Shown here in pieces: positions 11,189-23,234 of a DNA stretch of 64,000 nucleotides; within the stretch, counting starts at the first letter, position 1; each line of letters opens with the position of its first letter. The stretch covers positions 1,116,001 through 1,180,000 of the forward strand of contig JBAIAC010000001.1 in NCBI GenBank assembly GCA_037349315.1. Reading direction: 5' to 3'. The notes beneath the pieces were generated by a model, which searched no databases, had not been told where the DNA came from, and worked only from the letters and a program-made list of their open reading frames with translations. The translations under genes and the position numbers were made by a program. This DNA comes from Chelydra serpentina (taxonomy: Eukaryota > Chordata > Testudines > Chelydridae).

Positions 11189-11820
11189 GGGCATGCACAC
11201 ATTACCCCTTCTCCCCAGTTTTCTACCAGAGTTTGACTGCCGAGCTCTCCCCATCCCTCCCTTGCTTGCTGGAGGCAGTCTGGGACCAGGATGGGAGAGG
11301 TAACCAAACAGCATGTGCACCAAATAGCTGGGAGATTGGGAGCACTAGAGAGGAAGGGCGGCTGCTTCAGCTCTGCAGGGAGAGGTTAGTAGGGGAGGAA
11401 GGAAGGAACAGCTTCTTTCCTATAGGGGAACTGAGGGCAAGGGGGAGGGCTGGGCTACCTGGGGAAGGGGGTGGGTATGACACTGGAGCTGTTGGAGGGG
11501 AACCTTTAAACTGTGCCCCCTTCCCACCCACTCCAATCAGCAGCTGAAGGTCCTGTCCTCCCTGCTCCTCTGGTTCAGAAGCTTCACTCACTTGGTCCCA
11601 GGGGGCTGCTGCCTCCCAAGAGTCAGGCAGGCGGGTGCATCAGAGATAAATGAGTGTGACTGAGATCAGCTCCCCCATGTGCCTCCTTCCCTTCCCGCCA
11701 CCCCCATCTGGAGTGGGAATGGGAGTCACAGTGGCTGCTGTCTGCCTGGCTGCTGTGACCTCCTTGAAACCCATTTACCTTTCATTCAGTCCCTGATAGC
11801 CTGAGAGTGTGGCTAAGCAT

Positions 11821-12059
11821 TCTTTTTGCGGATCCAGACTAACAGGGCTGCTACTCTAAAACCATTCTTTTTTTGTATCAGAGCGGTAGCCGTGTTAGTC
11901 TGGATCTGTAGAAGCGACAAAGGGTCCTGTGGCACCTTATAGACTATACCAGCCTCTGGACATTTCCACTGCTTGCATCCGAAGAAGTGGGGATTCACCC
12001 ACGAAAGCTTATGTTTCAATACCTCTGTTAGTCTATAAGGTGCCACAGGACCCTTTGTC
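11821..12059. mobile_element. Penelope-like element terminal remnant (both orientations)
   Basis: Left part GCGGATCCAGACTAACAGGG is the inverse of the GTGTTAGTCTGGATC string that follows at 11890-11907. Then come GTGGCACCTTATAGACTA, a hammerhead-like hairpin (11979-12006: CCGAAGA, GTGGG stem, CCCAC, GAAA), AAGCTTATG and GTTAGTCTATAAGGTGCCAC. These are the terminal strings of the Penelope elements at 40034-41163 and 43502-45170. A direct repeat CCATTCTTTTTTT (about 11861-11873 and 12059-12071) supports insertion into the surrounding sequence. No coding part remains. Confidence 0.65.
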
Positions 12060-12931
12060 CATTCTTTTTTTAACTGTTTCAGTTTCCACTACAAGTTGTA
12101 CTTAACAGTATACTGAAATTCCTTGGGGCAGGGCCTTGTTTAAGCTGTTGGGCACAGTGTTGTGTACATTTCTATACTGCATCAAGATTAAGAATAAGGA
12201 AACTCCTTTCTTTACTCCCATCTTAATCCCACATCCTGCAAACCTCATTCATCCTCTGGAAGTCACTGGGTTCCTGCTGTTAGTGTGAGGATGGAACTGA
12301 GGATAATGTGTGACTGTTGTGACTTACAGTTTCAATCAGTCCCTTAAACTGAGAGATAACTCTAGTGGGGATATAGGCTCTGCCCTATCCCCCCCACCCC
12401 ACACACACACCATCTCTGCTGCTCTGGCTTATAAATAGGCTTGGTAGAATGCACTTATAAAAAACTTAAAACTTTGATGTGTAATATTAATTGTTTATTT
12501 TAAAAACTGTTTTATTTTTAAGCACACCAAGGCCCCTCCCCCCCCTTCTGCACCCACCCAGAGCCCACACCCAGCACCAAAACTCACTACCAGAGTCTGC
12601 ACCCCTCCTGCACCCAAACTCTCTCCCAGAACCTGCATTCCAAACCCCCACCTGCACCCTAACCCCCTACTCCAGCCCAGAGTCTGCACCCAGCACCCAA
12701 ACTCCATCCCAGAGCCCTCACCCCTCCTGTACCCAAACTTCCTCCTGGAGCCAGCACCCCAAACCCTCTCCTGCACCCAAACTCCATCCCAGAGCCCTCA
12801 CCCATCCTGCACCCAAACTCCCTCCCAGAGCCTTAGGCAGGTGTGTGTGTGTGGGGGGGGAGGGGCGGGCAGGACTTGGATCCATTCTGGGCACCACCAA
12901 ATATACAAACCTGCCGCCCCTGGCCAGTGCC

Positions 12932-13190
12932 ACATGTGAGGGACCCGGTGAGGTGCTCACCATCGGTGATGGGCACAACTCTGGTGGTTCTGTCAGGGCT
13001 GGGTCTGGTTGCGCATGTGGAAAATGATGGAGGCGAAGTTCACGAGCTGCTCGGGCCCGCGATGGAAATGAGCAGCAGATGGAGCAGCGTGGAACTATGT
13101 GAGCTTCACCCAGGCAGTACAGGCAATGAGCGTGTTAGTTACCCACCGAAAAGGGATGATGGCACGAGGCACAGTTCTTGAAACTGACTT
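12932..13190 (-). pseudogene. DIRS A gag, N-terminal zinc-knuckle-like part (separated by insertion)
   Basis: The minus strand reads SFKNCASCHHPFSVGN, a stop, then HCLYCLGEAHIVPRCSICCS and FPSRARAARELRLH. The Cys/His pattern matches the gag start of DIRS element C (CIFCP...RCLYCLREVHISAKC, 29730-29938). The reading continues to SHVALA at the edge of the inserted element at 12922 and resumes at 9830 as VEPGTHGPEFAGAQAPQ. Putting the edges side by side keeps the frame. Function in the particle is known only by family analogy. Confidence 0.55.
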
Positions 13191-13329
13191 GGCGGGGCTG
13201 GGGAGGAGGAGAAGTCCCTGATAGGGGAAAAAAGCTCAAGGGGGAACCTGACTAACTACTAGGAACAAATGGACAACTATCTAACTAGAAAGAACTATGT
13301 ACAATGAAAGGGAAATGCAGTGCTCTTAG

Positions 13330-13545
13330 CTGGCTAAGAGCACAGAAGAACAGAGGGTGCCGACTCTGGAGTGGCGTCGACTCACACAGCCTTTTAAAGC
13401 CTTGGATGCGTCATGTGGTCGAAGCACATGTGAGTCAACAGAAACTACCATGAACAGTTCTGGCTCTGGTGCCTGGCACGCATGCACACCCGCATTTGGA
13501 ATCCACATAGGGAGCAGCACTTGAAGAATAATCCATTTTCAGAGC
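13330..13545 (-). repeat. DIRS A 5' terminal repeat and leader
   Basis: Contains GAACAGTTCTGGCTCTGGTG (plus 13452-13471) and a string close to GGAATCCACATAGGGA. The same words occur in the opposite terminal repeat at 4600-4650 and 4780-4885 (GGATTCCAAATGTGGG, CCAGAGCCAGAACTGTTC in inverse orientation) and in the DIRS fragments at 3690-3835 and 36240-36370. The inverse orientation of the two ends is what DIRS elements show. Exact borders cannot be set by eye. Confidence 0.55.
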
Positions 13546-13682
13546 ATAAAAAAGGCCGTGTACTTGATTTCCATACACAATCCCGCTCTTATCAAACAGC
13601 CTATGTGAAATTGATCTTAAATATAAAAATGTCCTTTTATCTAAAAGAGAAAATTCATTTTTAGACTAAATTACTCATTTTA

Positions 13683-13823
<141 letters not shown>

Positions 13824-13969
13824 CTAAATTAGAATGCTAATCTTAATAGCTGTTCATAAATTACTATAACAATAACAATATTTAGCACTTTTGCATCTTC
13901 AAAATACTTACTAGCATTAACCTTTGCACTCATTAGATCTTATCTTCACCAAGAACTGCTCTCTCTCTA

Positions 13970-14342
13970 CGTGTTTGTACCTGGAGGGGGCAAACAGCTG
14001 TGCATATCTTTCTATCTATTAAATAGAGGGCGAACTATTTATGAGTTTACCCTGTATAAGCTTTATACAGGGTAAAACGGGTTTATTCAGGGTTTGAACC
14101 TCATTGGGAGTTGGGCACCTGGGTGTCAAAGGCAAGAGCACTTCCTGAGCTGCTTCCAGGCAAGCCTTCAGCTGTTAGGGGACGTGGTTCAGACCTGGGT
14201 CTGGGTTTGCAGCAGGCTAACGGGTCTGGCTCAAAACAGACAGGATTCTGGAGTCCCAAGCTGGAAAAGGCAGGAAAGCAGGGGCAGAAGTAGTCTTGGC
14301 ATACCAGGTGGCAGCTCCAAGGGGGTTTCTGTGATACCAACC
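13970..14342 (+). mobile_element. Partial Gmr1-like Gypsy LTR (3' portion)
   Basis: Matches closely the last 370 bp of the LTRs at 50224-51356 and 60333-61521: CAAACAGCTGTGCATAT, GCTTTATACAGGGTAAAAC, TTGGGCACCTGGGTGTCAAA, and TTTCTGTGATACCAACCC at the end, where the final GTCACA is missing. The 5' two thirds of the LTR are absent. It lies directly upstream, in transcript terms downstream, of the EML6-like exon at 13718-13823. Confidence 0.8.
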
Positions 14343-15484
14343 CTAGTAATTTAGATCATGATGATGATCCCTGCTTTTGCTTCTCCAGCATTCCCAGTCT
14401 TTACTGCCCACCAGTCAGCTTCTCCCTAAACACCTTTGAGCATTCCCCCATCACCACTCCTTACGCATAAGTAAAACTCACTTTTATAATCTATATAGTT
14501 CTATTTCATCTTCCTTCAAATCCCTCAACACTCACCCCTGCCATGATGAGTCCAAATCCCTGCCTGATGAGAATGGATAGGGAAACAGTAGGGCTACAGG
14601 TTTGTCATGGTGGGTGAAAAAAAAAAAAGTCACCTTTAGTGTGATTTTTCCATTTGCCCATGATTTTTTCTGTCAGTCACTCACAGCAGCAGCAGCTCTG
14701 ATCCTACAGGGCTGAGCCCAGCTCCCCGCTCTGGGCATTATGACCTGGTACACCAGGTTGCAGTGCCACTCAGGTTTGGCCCACCCAACCTCTGTCATAA
14801 TGTGTGTGTGGGAGGGGAGTGCTGGGCAAACCAGAGCAAACATGCCAAGTCACAATTCCTAGAGCAGGGTGCCAGGTGCAGGCCCACAGGACCTGCTGCT
14901 GCAGGGTGAGTGTGTGCAGGCTTTCACTTTTCAGAGCATCCTCCCCCTTCCAGGGGAGCCCTCCCTTCCATACCAAGTCAGGATTAGGGTTGCAGTCTTG
15001 AAGTTAAAGGTGCTGCTGTGAATGGTCCATGCCTCCTCAGCAGGGCAAGGAGGACAATATTTTTTTAAATCAAAAGTCAGGGAGAAATCAAGATAAATTT
15101 GGTAACCTATGACTTTTACTATATCTGCCATAACTGCTCCCTGATTTTTGTTTAAAAAATGCTATGAAAAATCTGCAGCTCTAGCAATCAGGAATCTAAT
15201 GTTACTGCTCTTGTTCATCTTATTATACCTAAAGATTGTGAACATTGCTAAGCTGTACACACATATTCTGTTACTATCATTAGCTCATCCGCCCTGGCCC
15301 CTGCCTATATGTCTTGCCATCCTGTTGTATCTTAGCATTAAGAAATAAAGCTTTTGCATCAGGACAGTCTTACTTTGTCAGTATGGTGCCTAACACAATG
15401 AGGTCCTAGCCTATTTGGGACCTCTACGTGCTACTGTTACACAAATATAATAAAATAATAAAAACCAAACTAAACATCAGAAGA
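14343..15484. other. Intron stretch with decayed short repeats
   Basis: No coding signature. The segment 15385-15460 (AATGAGGTCCTAGCCTATTT ... TACTGTTACACAAATATAAT, then an AATAATAAA-rich end) has the look of an old SINE/LINE 3' end common in amniotes. The rest is unclassified. Confidence 0.4.
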
Positions 15485-15610
15485 CTCATGGGAGGTAGGT
15501 AAATATGTATTATTTTCTACATTTTACAGATGAGGAACAAAGCTTCAGAGTGAATAAGCAACTTTCCAAATGCCACAATAGGAGACTCTAATTTCTGGTT
15601 TTTAGGAATA
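15485..15610 (+). repeat. MIR/L2-like ancient repeat fragment
   Basis: GGAGGTAGGTAAATATGTAT, TACATTTTACAGATGAGGAA and AGCAACTTTCCAAATGCCAC follow the order of the well-known MIR-type core (GAGGTAGGT...TTTTACAGATGAGGAAAC...). Divergence is high, so the call is by resemblance only. It lies just upstream of the exon at 15826. Confidence 0.4.
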
Positions 15611-15816
15611 CTGTAACAGTGTCACAATCATTGTTTCCACTACTGCTTTCCCTAGCAGTTAGGCAATGACATGAGTGGCAAAACATTTAATCTGTGATTT
15701 TCAAAGCAGAAAAATGCCTCTCTTTATGACAAAGGTACACAAACTGTTTTGCATTTCTCAAATATAGTTTGTGATAGAGAATCCCTTCATTTGTTTTGTC
15801 ATGACCAACACTCTTA

Positions 15817-16985
<1,169 letters not shown>

Positions 16986-17904
16986 CTAAAGAATAAGTTA
17001 CACTTAATTATACATCTCAAGTGTATTGAATATAAATACACACTGTCCAGTTTCTTAAATAATAATAATAATGAAAAATATTAGTTATATGTCAGTGTGC
17101 TCAACAATGTACAAGACATAGAAGAAGTCATGATCCCTGCCCTAAAGAGAGGAGGAGGATCCCCACTAGTGGTATATGATATTAATGGAAGATTAGGGAA
17201 AGGTCATTGCTATTCAAGAAGTTTCATGCATCACATACTACTTTGTGAACAGGATTTTTGATACTCTACATTTCTTTTTTCAACTTAATATATGGTACTC
17301 AAACCTGTACATAATAATGAAGTAATTCCATCAAGAAGTTCTGGTGACATACACAATAAGCACACTACTTAAGTGATTTGCAAATGTCACCAGAATCCTG
17401 AGATGGAATTACAGTCTTAATATATATACCAGAGATACAAAATATTATACATGTAAATCAGTTAGAGATGCTGAAACATTGTGGAACTCCTAGTGGTTTG
17501 ATGCCACTTAGAGGTTGTGACATCAATTAAATCCACTATGAGGCTGAAATATAGCTTTACATTATTTCTTTTTTTTGTACATCTCTTCACTTCTTGGCTT
17601 TAGTTGGTAGTGGAGGTACTAAAATCTCTTGCAACAAAAGCTATTTCCACACTAATTCTGACCTAATTGCAACCCAGGGGTGTTGAAAACTTCATAAGAA
17701 TGTTTGATCTGGAAATGTTACCACACAGAGGTTCAGATAAGCATCTGAAATTTTGGATGCCTATACAAACACAACCTCTAGACATTTTGCCTGTCAGTAG
17801 CATACACTGTACTGTTCACACACTGTTTTCATCTGGTTTCAAACACCATCTTCAAAAACTTTTAAAGGATGCCACCTGTAAATAAGTCCACTCACTACTA
17901 GGGC
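16986..17904. other. Intron stretch without a recognised element
   Basis: AT-rich and non-coding. Around 17085-17160 the words TGCTCAACAATGTACAAGAC and ATGATCCCTGCCCTAAAGAG resemble a widespread ancient amniote repeat (CTGTACAAA...GTCCCTGCCCCGAAGAG) but are too short to classify. Confidence 0.4.
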
Positions 17905-18602
17905 CCCCCTCCTAGCCAGATGTGGCATAGCAATTCTCTTGCTACTCTAGCACCGCCTTGCCAACGGTTGCTCCGGCACTGTGGTGGCTTCTCTTCCAGT
18001 AACTTGGCCCTTCGGCTGAGTCACCATCTTAAGTCCACCCCTGTCAGAGTCACAACTGTCCAAACAAAGTCCCAAAATGTCTTTAACATAAACAAAATTC
18101 TTCCACCCTCTCTGGGGCTAATCATCTGCCTATCTGCAGGGCATAGTCTGTAGCCCGCCCCCATCCTGGTCTTAATAATCCTTGTGAATGATTTGTATGC
18201 GCCCTTCATAGGTGAACCCAGTTCCACCCTCTGGGTTTTGACTTAAGTCCATGTACTGAATAAATAGGTCTGCTCCTTTACCTGTGCTGCAGTTCTGTCT
18301 GGGCTGCTTCCTATCCAGCCTTTTCAGTTCCCCTCTGGGTCACTCTTGTCTCCTCCCTGCTTTAGTCAGGGTCTCTCCCAGACCTCCCTGCCTAGAGAGC
18401 TTTCCTTCTTACTCTGGCTCTTCCTCCATCTCTTTCTCCAGCCAAGCTGTATCACCACTTAAGCCCAGCTCTCCTTCTTTACTGCAGCCACTTTCTGCTT
18501 GATATGGGGAATTGCCTGATTCCCCTCAGGTGGGGCTCATTTTGTAATCAGTTTGATTTAGCCCCAGGCTCTCCAGTGCATGGGGCAAGCCACCCCATTA
18601 CA
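17905..18602 (-). mobile_element. Probable solo LTR (Gypsy/ERV-like)
   Basis: The minus strand begins TGTAATGGGGTGGCTTGCCC at 18602, very like TGTAGCGGGGTGG of the LTR that starts at 62604. The body is C/T-rich on the plus strand with no coding frame. The far end near 17905 is uncertain, and I see no target duplication, so this may be truncated. Confidence 0.45.
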
Positions 18603-19299
18603 CTAACAGTGAAACATAAAATATTATAGGTAACATTTTCAAAAGTGCCAAAGTAATATGGGAGCCTAAGTTCCATCTTCAAAAGTGAAAAGTAAGAAAA
18701 GTCACTTCTGAAAATTGGACTAGGCACTTTTGAAAATTCTAGCCTCTCTCTAATTTCAGCCAAAACTGTTTAGTTGTTTCCACTAATGAGGCTAGTGAAA
18801 AATGCACTCTTTTACTTATAATAAAGTAATCCTGGCAACCTTTTCTTTGAATATCTTTACCATCCATGATTTGGAGCAAGGACTTGAAATCTGGCATTTG
18901 TTTCAGGGATGTGCCCTTTACCATACATCTGAAAAACTGCCAATATTTGGCCAAGCTATAAGCCTTTGAAAAATAACTGTTCGCACATGCTCAGTAGAGA
19001 CTTTTTTGACTTTAGCAGCTAAAATATCCAAATTTTCTGTCCTCATTGAGCATGCTTGAGCGTCTCACAGCTCTCAGTGCTAGCATGCTTCATCCCCTCA
19101 CTGTGGCTCCAACACAGGGATACAAGGATGAAGCTGGACTTTCACTGTAATGGCTGATCCCAGCTGCTGTGAGTCAGAATGGGGCTGGATACTGGAAGTG
19201 AGAGTACGGAGCCTGTCTCTCCTGCACTGTCAATGCCACCCTCCCCAATCCCATGCTGGAACTCAGACAGTGTGAAGGAGGAAGCCATCTGATTCAAAT
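18603..19299. other. Intron stretch without a recognised element
   Basis: Non-coding; a 130-bp AT-rich part at 18600-18770 has short inverse words (GAAAATTCTAGCC / TCAAAAGTGCC), but no class can be named. Confidence 0.35.
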
Positions 19300-20060
19300 G
19301 CAGAGGGGACAAAAGATGAACCAGGGAAGGGAAGAAAGGAGTACATTGGGGAAAGGAGTCTGGTGAGACTGGGAATGAAGGGGGAAGGGAGAGAAAGTGT
19401 GACTGAGAGTTGGTGGTATGTGTGGGGAGAATTAAGATTGGTTGGACAAGGAGACTGGGACTGGCAAGGCAGGGTAACTAAAACTGGGAACAGGGAGGGA
19501 GAGGAGGCTGGAACCGGTTGAGCAAGGAGCCTGGAAGCTAGTGAGACATGCGGAGGACTGGGAGCCAGCTAGCTGCAGGGGACAACACTGAGATTGGACG
19601 AGGATCTGTGACTGGGACTAGGAACCAGTGGGAGGGGGGAGAGTGAATGGGGGCAGGAGAGAAGATCTGACAAGGAGATGGAGGGTGTGTGTGGGGAGAA
19701 CTAGGACTGGACAGGCAAAAAGATTGGGACAAGAAACCACAGAGTGAGGAGACTGGGGCAAGCAGCAGGGTGAGTAGTAAGAGGGGAAGACTAAAATTGA
19801 ATGAGGGATCCCAGGGAGGGAGACAGGGAGCCAGTGTTGGGGGGTGGGCAGGGAGGAATGGGACAGAGTGGACAAGGAGCCAGGAGTGGTGAACTGGGTT
19901 TGGCAAGGAGACTGGGAGTATGTGGGGGCTAGGAGACTAAGCCTGGAAGAGGAGACTGGGTAGGCAAAAAGAATGGGACCGAGATGAGAAGCCTGATTAG
20001 TGGGAAAGAGACAACTGGGACAGAGATATATTGGAAAGGATAGGACAGAACAGGTTAAGC
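19300..20060. repeat. Degenerate GA-rich repeat tract
   Basis: Purine-rich on the plus strand with many imperfect copies of a word like GACAAGGAGACTGGGACTGG (for example near 19444, 19505, 19735, 19900). Spacing is irregular, so it is a decayed tandem or composite repeat rather than a clean satellite. The C-rich complementary frames (up to 161 residues) are compositional artefacts. Confidence 0.45.
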
Positions 20061-20368
20061 TGGAGAAGAATGGGCAGAAGAGTTTGTGCCCACTAGAGCA
20101 CACTCCCCTCTAAAGCCTCGAATAGAACCCAAGATTACTGAGTCTCACCATTCCTCTGCTGTTAGCAAACACCTGTGAAACCCAGAGGCAAGATGTGTGT
20201 TTAATCACCCTCTACTGCTGACTGACATAGAGGACAGTAACCTACTGCTGCTATCAGTTACTCCACTAGCTCAGAGGTCAGTGCAGTGGATCTAAAGGTT
20301 CCAATCCTGCTGATGACCCATGCATGTCAATATGATGCCACATGATGGAATTTCTGTTCTTTCAGTTT

Positions 20369-20761
20369 TGTTAGGTTCTTGGGAGGCTGCGGGCCTACCC
20401 AGGGTGCTCTGCAAGAACGAGGCCCACACACACTGTGAGTTATTGGCTTTATTGAAGGCAAAGTGACACATCCGCAATGGGGACTCCTCGTGTTGCTGTC
20501 ACGGAGGCGGGGAACCCAGCTCACCGAAGCTCGGCCTGGTGCGGAGTCCAAAGGCAGGGCCGGGCTCATACAACTATATAAAAGCATCTCATACATAAGT
20601 AATCAGAGGCTTTCCACAGGCCATGTCCACCCCCTGGCTCAAGGCCATACAAAGCAGCTCTAACTAGTTCAAAACAAACTGCAGCTGACAGGCCGTGACC
20701 TACAGTAACCGGCCACTGAGAAAGCGTGAGAAAGCAAAAACACCCTCGCTATGCTGTAACA
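20369..20761 (-). mobile_element. Solo LTR, retroviral (ERV) type
   Basis: On the minus strand the 393-bp unit begins TGTTACAGC at 20761 and ends CCTAACA at 20369 (TG...CA). It has a TATA box (TTATATAG, complement at 20575-20582) and a polyadenylation signal AATAAA (complement at 20448-20453) about 125 bp apart, an arrangement typical of retroviral LTRs. No flanking proviral genes and no obvious target duplication are seen. Old endogenous copy. Confidence 0.6.
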
Positions 20762-20896
20762 CAATCTTCCGTGGTTCCCTACAAGTTTGCTTTTTAAAAA
20801 CCTAGACAATTACACACAAAAAGCTAAATTAAAAGACCATTATTAAGGTTGTAAACTCAAGCTCTCAAAAGTTAGGAATTACCAGAATTGATGTTC

Positions 20897-21575
20897 ATAG
20901 ATTCATAGATTTCAAGGCCGGAAGGGACCATTGTGATCATCTAGTCTGACCTTCTGTATTTACACAGACCATTGAACTTGCCCACAATAATGTCTATAAT
21001 ATATTTGTTAAAAAAATGTCCAATCCTGATTCAAAAATTGTCAGTGATGGAGACACCACTATGATTATTGGTAAATTGTTCCAATGGTTAATTACTCTCT
21101 GTCAAAAATTTACATCTTATATCCAATCTAAATTTGTCTAGCTTTAACTTTCAGCCATTGGATTGTGTCATACCTTTCTCTGCTAGACTGAACAGCCCAT
21201 TATTAAATATTTGTTCCCTGTGTAGATACTTATAGATGATGATCAAATCACCCCTCACCGTCTCTTTGTTAAAATAAATAGATCGAGCTCTTTGCGTCTA
21301 TCACTTATAAGGCATGTTTTCTAATCCTTTAATCATACTTGTGGTTCTTCTCTGAACCCTCTCCAATTTATCAACATCCTTCTTGAATTGTGGGCACCAG
21401 AACTGGACTCAGTATTCCTGCAGAGGTCAGGTAAAATAACCTCCCTACTCCTACTTGAGATTTCCCTGTTTATGCATCCCAGGATTAGCTTTTTTGGTCA
21501 CAGCATTACATTGGGAGGTCAAGTTCAGCTTGACCCATCCACCACTGACCCCAAATCTTTTTCAAAGTCAGTGCT
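20897..21575 (-). mobile_element. Old CR1 LINE fragment (3' end of ORF2 and 3' UTR)
   Basis: Plus-strand words TTCATAGATTCATAGATTTC, GAAGGGACCATTGTGATCAT and CTAGTCTGACCTTCTGTATT mark the antisense of a CR1 3' UTR. Further right, AACCCTCTCCAATTTATCAA and GGGCACCAGAACTGGACTCA are antisense of the CR1 ORF2 C-terminus (compare 62830-62890). It has many substitutions and is older than the copies at 30644 and 54918. Confidence 0.75.
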
Positions 21576-21794
21576 TCTCCTTAATTTGGCCCCCTCGTGT
21601 CATTATGATACAGTCTTTAATTACATGATGATACACTATTTTTTCCACAGGACCCCTACCTCAATCAGGGCACAGGGTGGACATTGCTCACTTAATAAGC
21701 AGCTATTCAATATTTTGTTTTGTTCAGTGTGTGACCCTAGGCTTCATTTACCTAGCTCTGAACAAAGAATTATTAATTTCTTCATGTGCCTTTC

Positions 21795-22255
21795 TATGGT
21801 GCTCGTTTCAATAGTATCTGAGTGCTTCACAAACATTCATTAATTTATGTTCACAACACCTCTGTGAGATGAGGAGGTGACATTATCCCATTTTACTGTA
21901 GGGAGCTGAAGCACAGAGAGTAAGTTCAAAGTATCCACTAATTTGGATGACCAATGTGAGACAGAAAGGATGTGATTTTTCAGAATAACTACCATTATTA
22001 GTTAGCATTTTTTATGTTCAAAGCAGAGCTCATCATTGACTTCAGTTGCAGCTGTGAGTTCTCAGTACTTCTGCAAATCAGACCCCAGGGTATCAAGCCG
22101 AACTCCCAGAAAATGAGGAACACACAATTAATGACTACTTCTAAAAAGCCTGATTTAAATGACTTGCTCAGCATCACACAGAATTCTGTGGCAAAGTCAG
22201 GGATAAAATCCAATTCTCCAAGACAGCAGAATTTAACTGTCTTGACCATCAGAGC
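21795..22255 (+). repeat. MIR/L2-like ancient repeat
   Basis: Contains ATGTTCACAACACCTCTGTG, TTATCCCATTTTACTGTAGG, CTGAAGCACAGAGAG, and later CTTGCTCAGCATCACACAGA and GGCAAAGTCAGGGATAAAAT. This is the order of a MIR core followed by its L2-like 3' end, with an insertion of unknown sequence in between (about 21965-22135). Highly diverged. Confidence 0.45.
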
Positions 22256-23036
<781 letters not shown>

Positions 23037-23234
23037 TCAGAACAGAATATTATGTCACATTTTCACAACTTTTTAGACTACCAGGAATTAATGCAAAACC
23101 TTCTGAAGCTTTAAAGTGTTTGAAAACATTCTATGGACTTGGTGAACATTTCTGGTTTTGTATCACAAAGGTAAATACAGATAATTCTCCCACTTCAATG
23201 CCAAGGTCTCTATTGTAAAAACCTGAATAATGAT

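Larger units (their letters stand above)
9831..12922. mobile_element. 3.1-kb hAT-like insertion in DIRS A gag (non-autonomous, composite)
   Basis: Starts CAGGGGCGAG and ends in the inverse CGCCCCTG, and sits exactly where the DIRS gag frame is interrupted. Flanking 8-mers CCAATGTT (9823-9830) and CCAGTGCC (12924-12931) agree at 5 of 8 places, so a target duplication is only suggested. The interior is GC-rich and repetitive: 12500-12840 is a C-rich tract of variants of CCCAGAGCC...CACCCAAACTCC. It contains a MITE (10768-11188) and a Penelope remnant (11821-12059). No transposase is visible; frames of 150-210 residues on both strands here mirror base composition. Classification is tentative. 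Confidence 0.4.
4440..13560 (-). mobile_element. DIRS-like tyrosine-recombinase retrotransposon A, nearly full length but dead
   Basis: In minus-strand order: a terminal repeat (13545-13330), a gag N-terminus with CLYCLGEAH-type zinc-binding residues (about 13180-12932), an inserted element (12922-9831), the gag body (9826-8014), RT (7965-6824, with a SINE at 7470-7295), an RNase H-like region (6774-6382) and a tyrosine recombinase (5713-5040), then the other terminal repeat (about 4930-4530). Family knowledge: DIRS elements integrate with a tyrosine recombinase, have inverted or split terminal repeats and make no target duplication. The order gag, RT/RNase H, recombinase fits. Every domain has stops or frameshifts and key residues are lost (see sub-entries). 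Confidence 0.75.

Noticed and set aside
9684..11547. Long open frames (159-213 codons) on both strands
   Set aside because: Extremely GC-rich sequence makes stop codons rare; the frames overlap on both strands, are Pro/Ala/Gly/Arg repeats without domains, and cross the ends of a MITE.
12500..12840. CRISPR-like array (repeated CCCAGAGCC words)
   Set aside because: Unit length and spacing vary, the spacers are themselves repeats, and the setting is a vertebrate intron.
12491..13027. 178-codon proline-rich plus-strand frame
   Set aside because: It follows a C-rich imperfect repeat (CACCCAAACTCC...CAGAGCC) and then crosses the boundary into antisense DIRS gag; no start context or domain.
19538..20103. 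Coding frames of 122 and 161 codons on the minus strand
   Set aside because: Antisense of a GA-rich degenerate repeat; composition (Pro/Ser/Leu) follows the repeat.
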